From VAXT01 sp035318925 (lineage in GTDB: Bacteria; Actinomycetota; Thermoleophilia; Gaiellales; Gaiellaceae), in NCBI GenBank assembly GCA_035318925.1, contig DATHDS010000040.1, positions 1 to 43,717 of the forward strand: 43,717 nt of DNA. Reading direction: 5' to 3'. Every line of letters begins with the position of its first letter. The first letter of the stretch is position 1. Below the pieces are notes generated by a model. That model had not been told where the DNA came from. It saw only the letters and a list, made by a program, of their open reading frames with translations, and searched no databases. Shown piece after piece: positions 39,696 through 43,717 of the stretch. Position numbers and translations under genes: made by a program.

Positions 39696-40366
39696 TGCGG
39701 AGGCGCATCTACCTCCTGCGCCACGCGTCGGTCGCGTACTTCGAGCCGGACGGCCGGCCGGTGCGGCCCGAGGCCGTCTCGATCACCAGCGAGGGCGAGA
39801 GCCAGGCGCGGGCAACGCGCGATGCCCTGGCCGGTGTCCACTTCGAGCGCGCGGTCACGAGCGGGTTGCCGCGCGCGCTGGAGACGGCCCGGATCGTCGC
39901 GCCCGGCGTCGAGCGGGAGGTGTGGCCCGATCTCCGCGAGCTCGAAGGAGGTCGCCTGGACGACATTCCCGAAGAAGACATCGAGCGGGCCTTCACCGGC
40001 GTCTTCCGCGGCGTCCTCTCCGAGGAGACGCGCTTTCTGGGCGGCGAGACGATCGAGTCGCTCTTCGACCGCGTCCTGCCGGCGCTCGAGCGTCTGCTCG
40101 CCGACGAGAGCTGGGACGTCCTCCTCGCCGTCCTGCACGGCGGCGTCAACCGAGCGATCCTTTCGTACGCGCTCACCGGGGAACGCTCATTCCTCGGCAA
40201 CTTCGAGCAGGCGCCCGCGTGCGTGAACATCCTCGACGTGAGCAGCGACCACTGGGTCGTGCGCGCGGTGAACGTCACGCCCTACGACCTCGCGCACCTG
40301 AGCGGACGCCAGACGACGATGGAGCAGCTCTACAACGAATACCTGCCGTACAGGAAGAGGCAGTAG
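39695..40366 (+). CDS. Histidine phosphatase superfamily protein
   Basis: A protein of 223 aa. The phosphohistidine motif is LLRHASVAY (R9, H10, with the usual Gly changed to Ala), FERAVTSGLPRALETA gives the second Arg, and the proton donor region and second His are in LAVLHGGVNRAIL. The family removes phosphate from sugars, metabolites or proteins. Coupled to a kinase that may phosphorylate hydroxyacyl-CoAs, it could recycle dead-end phospho-esters; this is inference. The ATG at 39695 overlaps the previous TGA by one base; a GTG three bases earlier is possible. A terminator follows at once. Confidence 0.87.
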   Translation: MRRRIYLLRHASVAYFEPDGRPVRPEAVSITSEGESQARATRDALAGVHFERAVTSGLPRALETARIVAPGVEREVWPDLRELEGGRLDDIPEEDIERAFTGVFRGVLSEETRFLGGETIESLFDRVLPALERLLADESWDVLLAVLHGGVNRAILSYALTGERSFLGNFEQAPACVNILDVSSDHWVVRAVNVTPYDLAHLSGRQTTMEQLYNEYLPYRKRQ

Positions 40367-40394
40367 CGGGGCCGGCGTCCTGCCGGCCCCGCTA
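40364..40394. terminator. Bidirectional terminator between convergent genes
   Basis: A 13-bp stem (40364-40376 with 40382-40394) closes a 5-nt loop; AAAA follows on the plus side. The first arm includes the phosphatase stop codon. It separates the kinase operon from the convergent binding-protein gene. Confidence 0.75.
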
Positions 40395-40411
40395 AAACGA
40401 CTCGTCGAGCG

Positions 40412-41674
40412 CTAGCGGCCCTTGTACAGCGGGCCGAACTCGGACCAGGTGTGCGTCGTGCTCGAGTACCGGATGAGCTTGACCTGGTCGAGTGGGAAGC
40501 GGTCCGTGGCACTCGTCTTGGTCACAACGCCCTTGATCTCGAAAGAGTTGACCCAGTTCATCCGCCTCGTCGCCCTCTGGTACGACGCGCGGGTGGGGTT
40601 CTTGCCGGCGAGATAGAGGAGCTTGACCGAGTCGTAGGCCTTCGCGAAGCCGTAGTAGTAGAAGAGGTTCTTGGGGTCGGCGCCCGGCGCGTACTTGGCC
40701 ATGAGACGCATGTATCTCTTCACGGCGACGTCGTTTGTGTATTTCGGATTCGTCGGATACTTCAGGTAGGCCGTGCTGATGTCGCCGTCGACGTAGGCGG
40801 CTCCGGCACGCTGCTCGGCGGCCAGCATGACCGAGTCGACCGCGGCCACCGAGTTGATCACGATCGAGTTCGGCTTCCAGGCGAGCGCCTTCGCGGTACT
40901 GATCGCGCGCACCGTCGGGGTCGGAGTGGTCAGGAGCACCCAAGTATCGGCGCCGGAGAGCTTCTGGTGCGCGATCTGCGAGGCGTAGCTCGTGTCGGTC
41001 ACCTCATAGCTCTCCTTGGAGACGATGAGGCTCTTCTTCGAGCCGAGGCCGGACTCGACGCCTCTCAGGTAGTCCTTGCCGTAGTCGTCGTTCTGGTAGA
41101 AGATCGCGATCTTGGCGGTCGGCGCGTTCTTTGCGATCCACTTGCCGTAGACGCGGCCTTCCGAGACGTAGTCGGGCTGCCAGCCGCCCGTCCACGGCCA
41201 CTTCTTGTACTGGGTCCCCCAGTAGCTTGCGCCCGTCGAGACGAGGGTCTGCGGAACCTTTCGCTGATTCAGGAAGGGCCTCACCGCGAGGTTGTGCTCG
41301 GTTCCAACCGACCCGACGACCGCGAAGACCTTGTCCTCGAGCACGAGCTTGTTCGTCAGCTGGACCGTCTGCGCGGGGTTGTAAGCGTCGTCGTAGAACT
41401 TCCAGATGATCTGCCGGCCGCCGACACCTCGCTTTCCATCCTTGCCTTTGCGGGCGTTGACGTAGCTGTAGTAGGCCGCCATCCCTTTTGCGATCGACCC
41501 GTAGACCGCGGCCGGACCGCTGAGCGGGAAGGTCCCGCCGAGCTTGATCGTCGTGCGGGTGATGCCCGTGGTCGACGCCTGCGCGGTGGCCTGCGTCGTC
41601 GCCGAAGCGGAGTGAAGAGTCGCGGCCGCTGCGGCGAACACCAGGGCGAGAACGAGCAGGAAACTTCTTCTCAT
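40412..41674 (-). CDS. Branched-chain amino acid/urea-type ABC substrate-binding protein (LivJ-like), orphan
   Basis: A protein of 420 aa. The signal peptide is MRRSFLLVLALVFAAAAATL and on, without a lipobox Cys. The mature part is a Peripla_BP_6 fold: IKLGGTFPLSGPAAVYGSIA, FYDDAYNPAQTVQLTNKLV, VVGSVGTEHNLAVRPFLNQ, IFYQNDDYGKDYLRGVESGL. The ligand could be an amino acid, short acid or aromatic. No Liv permease or ATPase genes adjoin it, but its position next to an acid-degradation island suggests it may scavenge the acid degraded there. The ATG at 41674 is preceded by GAGGAG. The next 98 bp upstream (41675-41772) show no recognisable element. Confidence 0.9.
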   Translation of the reverse strand: MRRSFLLVLALVFAAAAATLHSASATTQATAQASTTGITRTTIKLGGTFPLSGPAAVYGSIAKGMAAYYSYVNARKGKDGKRGVGGRQIIWKFYDDAYNPAQTVQLTNKLVLEDKVFAVVGSVGTEHNLAVRPFLNQRKVPQTLVSTGASYWGTQYKKWPWTGGWQPDYVSEGRVYGKWIAKNAPTAKIAIFYQNDDYGKDYLRGVESGLGSKKSLIVSKESYEVTDTSYASQIAHQKLSGADTWVLLTTPTPTVRAISTAKALAWKPNSIVINSVAAVDSVMLAAEQRAGAAYVDGDISTAYLKYPTNPKYTNDVAVKRYMRLMAKYAPGADPKNLFYYYGFAKAYDSVKLLYLAGKNPTRASYQRATRRMNWVNSFEIKGVVTKTSATDRFPLDQVKLIRYSSTTHTWSEFGPLYKGR

Positions 41675-41772
41675 GAGACTCTCCTCTAGTTGCGGCGTTC
41701 AGTCGGCGCCGTGTGTCCCAGAATTCCGAGTCTAGCCCCTAAGTCCCTACGTCACAGGCCAAACGTCCGACC

Positions 41773-42333
41773 TCACGGCTGATAGGTCAAGATGGCCACG
41801 CCGTCGCCGACAGTCTTCGAGTCGACGAGCCGCAGGGGCTTCTTGTCGCTCGTCTCGCCGAAGAGGCGCTTCCCGCTGCCCAGGACGACCGGGAACACCA
41901 TCACCCGGAGCTCGTCGACGAAGTCGTGCTCGAGGAGCGCTTGCACGAGCGAGGCGCTGCCGTGGACGACGATGTCGCCTTCGTGGGCCTGCTTGAGCTT
42001 CGCGACCTCCTCTGCGAGGTCGCCCTTGAGCACCGTCGAGTTGCTCCACTCCGGCTCTTCCAGGGTCGAGGAGACGACGTACTTGGGCATGTTGTTGAAC
42101 TTGTCGGCGAACTCGCCTTCTCTGGAGGGCCAGGCCGCGGCAAAGCCCTCGTAGGTCACGCGTCCGAGCAGCAGCGCCTCGGAGGAGAGAGCTTCGTCGA
42201 GCTTGAACTTGTCGCCCTCGTCTCCCCGGCTGATCTCGAACGTCCAGCCTCCGTGTTTGAAGCTCTCGGCTCCACCCGGGTCCTCCATGACGCCGTCGAG
42301 CGACACGAACTCCGTTACGACGATCCGTCCCAT
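41773..42333 (-). CDS. RibD C-terminal/dihydrofolate reductase-fold protein
   Basis: A protein of 186 aa. It begins RIVVTEFVSLDGVMEDPGG, followed by LLLGRVTYEGFAAAWP, KYVVSSTLEEPEWSNSTVL, DIVVHGSASLVQALLEHDFVD and FPVVLGSGKRLF, the standard order of stand-alone RibD_C/DHFR-like proteins. They bind NADPH, but most have no known reaction and are not the housekeeping DHFR. The ATG at 42333 has GAGAGGAG upstream. Transcribed alone. Confidence 0.9.
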   Translation of the reverse strand: MGRIVVTEFVSLDGVMEDPGGAESFKHGGWTFEISRGDEGDKFKLDEALSSEALLLGRVTYEGFAAAWPSREGEFADKFNNMPKYVVSSTLEEPEWSNSTVLKGDLAEEVAKLKQAHEGDIVVHGSASLVQALLEHDFVDELRVMVFPVVLGSGKRLFGETSDKKPLRLVDSKTVGDGVAILTYQP

Positions 42334-42433
42334 TTCACGCTCCTCTCGTTCGGAATGCCTCTCCTCTCAAGACCGGGCGCGGGGCGAAATCTCATCGGGA
42401 GCGCTTTAACCGACCGCGCCTAGCACCGCCCCG

Positions 42434-42510
42434 TAAGAACCTCTAACTGAATGAAGGGACACCCGGCTCGCGGTAGCGACGTCTGCATCCGTGGTCAATA
42501 GAGGTTCTTA
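42434..42510. repeat. 12-bp inverted repeat flanking 53 bp, overlapping the RCC1-gene stop
   Basis: taagaacctcta (42434-42445) and tagaggttctta (42499-42510) are perfect reverse complements. TGA and TCA just inside can add three more pairs across a small bulge. The arms are AT-richer than the surroundings. The right arm contains the TAA stop of the minus-strand gene. It may be a terminator stem with a long loop or a small mobile element. The rest of 42334-42507 shows nothing else. Confidence 0.6.
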
Positions 42511-43717
42511 GCGCCTGCGGCCTCGACTGACGATGAGGTTGATCTTCGAGCGCGCCGGCAGCACCCGTCCAGGCCGGCGGCTTTGGGAGATGACGATGCC
42601 CTTCTTGCGCTTGCGCGAGTAGGCGTAGCCCACCTTGCCGGTGCGGCAGTGCCTCTTTGCGATCGTCCGCTTGGCGGACGCAATCCGCGCACCGACGACT
42701 TTCGGCACCGTGCACGGCGCGGGCGTCATGGGCTCGGCCAACCCCAGGCTGTGAAGGTTGCCGACAGAGATTGCGGTCACCCCGGCGAGGCCGCTCGGCA
42801 CGCTGCACTGCCCGACATCGTTTCCGACGCAGCCCCAGGCGACGACGGTGCCGTCGCCCTTCAAGGCCAGGCTATGAGCGCCGCCGGCGGCGACCGCGGT
42901 CACGCCGGCGAGGCCGCTCGGCACGCTGCACTGCCCCCTGTCGGCGCCGGGGCCGCAGCCCCAGGCGACGACGGTGCCGTCGCCCTTCAAGGCCAGGCTG
43001 TGAGCGCTGCCCGCGGCGACCGCGGTCACGCCGACGAGGCCGCTCGGCACGCTGCACTGCCCGAGGTCGGCGCTCAGGCCGCAGCCCCAGGCGACGACGG
43101 TGCCGTCGCCCTTCAAGGCCAGGCTGTGATAGGCGCTGGCGGCGATCGCGGTCACGCCGGCGAGACCGCTCGGCACGCTGCACTGCCCGTTGTCGGCGCC
43201 GGGGACGCAGCCCCAGGCGACGACGGTGCCGTCGCCCTTCAAGGCCAGGCTGTGAGCGCTGCCGGCGGCGACCGCGGTCACGCCGGCGAGGCCGCTCGGC
43301 ACGCTGCACTGCCCCCAGTCCAACTCGCCGCAGCCCCAGGCGACGACGGTGCCGTCGCCCTTCAAGGCCAGGCTGTGATAGGTGCCGGCGGCGACCGCGG
43401 TCACGCCGGAGAGACCGCTCGGCACCCTGCACTGCCCGTTGTCGCCGGAGCCGCAGCCCCAGGCGACAACGGTGCGGTCGCCCGTCAAGGCCAGGCTGTG
43501 AAAGGTGCCGGCGGCGATCGCGGTCACGCCGTCGAGACCGCTCGGCACGTTGCACTGCCCGAAGTCGTAGCCGCCCCCGCAGCCCCAGGCGACCGGCCTG
43601 CCGGGCGCCGTCGCCGGCGCCGCGCCTGGCGCGAAGAGCAGCCCGACGCTTAGCACGGCCAGCGCGCAGAGCCGGAGGGGCGGCCTCGGTCTCGTCGACA
43701 GCTGGATCTCCTGCTCC
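42508..43717 (-). CDS. Secreted RCC1-like seven-repeat propeller with C-terminal PASTA domain (5' end at window edge)
   Basis: The frame stays open to the window edge, and the residues before the GTG at 43656 (RPPLRLCALAVLSVGLLFAPG) complete a convincing signal peptide, so the true start is at or beyond 43717. A CTG preceded by AGGAG lies at the edge as well. Seven units of 41-42 aa follow, of the type GVTAVAAGSAHSLALKGDG + VVAWGC(x)nGQCSVPSGLA, resembling RCC1/propeller repeats. Each carries two Cys (WGC and GQC) that could pair as disulfides. The last 70 residues are a PASTA-like unit (CTVPKVVGARIASAKRTI) with a Lys/Arg end, as in the binding protein at 3855-6137. It is probably wall-attached; the ligand is unknown. 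Confidence 0.8.
   Translation of the reverse strand, partial: EQEIQLSTRPRPPLRLCALAVLSVGLLFAPGAAPATAPGRPVAWGCGGGYDFGQCNVPSGLDGVTAIAAGTFHSLALTGDRTVVAWGCGSGDNGQCRVPSGLSGVTAVAAGTYHSLALKGDGTVVAWGCGELDWGQCSVPSGLAGVTAVAAGSAHSLALKGDGTVVAWGCVPGADNGQCSVPSGLAGVTAIAASAYHSLALKGDGTVVAWGCGLSADLGQCSVPSGLVGVTAVAAGSAHSLALKGDGTVVAWGCGPGADRGQCSVPSGLAGVTAVAAGGAHSLALKGDGTVVAWGCVGNDVGQCSVPSGLAGVTAISVGNLHSLGLAEPMTPAPCTVPKVVGARIASAKRTIAKRHCRTGKVGYAYSRKRKKGIVISQSRRPGRVLPARSKINLIVSRGRRR
42760..43608 (-). repeat. Seven tandem 123-126-bp coding repeats
   Basis: The block ccccagg recurs at 42833, 42959, 43085, 43211, 43334, 43457 and 43583, a spacing of 126, 126, 126, 123, 123 and 126 bp. Central copies are nearly identical in DNA, so expansion is recent or kept uniform by recombination. 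All are in frame. Confidence 0.9.

Noticed and set aside
41773..42333. Housekeeping dihydrofolate reductase
   Set aside because: The sequence follows the stand-alone RibD C-terminal family, and there is no thymidylate synthase gene nearby.
42760..43608. Regular repeats as a CRISPR array
   Set aside because: The period is 123-126 bp, nearly the whole unit is conserved, and all units are in frame as protein repeats.

Overview
The window looks like chromosomal DNA of a GC-rich actinobacterium, probably of the Thermoleophilia (Gaiella/Solirubrobacter-like). That placement is an inference. It rests on the high GC, the many GTG starts, an F420-type luciferase-like oxidoreductase, cyclase-ATPase-TPR regulators, TolB-like secreted propellers, and secreted proteins with polyproline linkers and PASTA or Lys-rich tails. 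I see no tRNA, rRNA, CRISPR array, transposase or prophage block.

Left part (1-11.8 kb). It holds the end of a Pro/Lys-rich exported protein, a cyclase-STAND ATPase-TPR regulator, a secreted propeller, and a peptide-binding protein fused to Calx-beta, polyproline and PASTA modules. Next come a small TfoX/GFA operon and two adjacent damaged membrane genes (NiCoT-like and CtaG). A marR-pirin operon follows, with a MarR-type operator across the marR start codon. An ECF sigma factor with a coupled membrane partner and an NlpC/P60 lipoprotein close this part.

Middle part (11.8-26.9 kb). It holds a PLP lyase diverging from a second cyclase-STAND-TPR protein, and an alpha/beta-hydrolase-cyclase fusion whose hydrolase has lost two catalytic residues. 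Then come a PH-like protein, an ABC exporter, and an orphan contractile-tail tube protein (gp19 family) with an unknown partner. A divergent b-type/c-type cytochrome pair follows. A four-gene minus-strand set encodes a propeller, PAS, metallo-beta-lactamase-fold and FAD oxidoreductase protein, and a large secreted protein ends at a strong intrinsic terminator.

Right part (26.9-40.4 kb). This is a catabolic island. An alcohol dehydrogenase diverges from an overlapping beta-oxidation operon: two acyl-CoA dehydrogenase subunits, cupin, acyl-CoA ligase, HSD10-like dehydrogenase, short CaiB-type CoA-transferase and hotdog thioesterase. Next comes a locus with an ACAD10/11-like dehydrogenase, an MDR oxidoreductase, a luciferase-like oxidoreductase, an SDR, an APH-type kinase, a DUF6285 protein and a histidine phosphatase. 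The kinase, DUF6285 and ACAD11-like set resembles the 4-hydroxyacyl-CoA (levulinate, lva) pathway, so the island probably degrades 4-hydroxy or branched acids by gamma-phosphorylation followed by beta-oxidation.

Right end (40.4-43.7 kb). It holds an orphan LivJ-like binding protein, a RibD/DHFR-fold protein, and an RCC1-like repeat protein with a PASTA tail that runs off the window.

Two modes of translation start are visible. Some genes have strong Shine-Dalgarno sites. At least six others have TANNNT 6-8 nt before the start codon and no Shine-Dalgarno site, which suggests leaderless mRNAs. No gene-free stretch exceeds 300 bases; the longest are about 150-175 bases.
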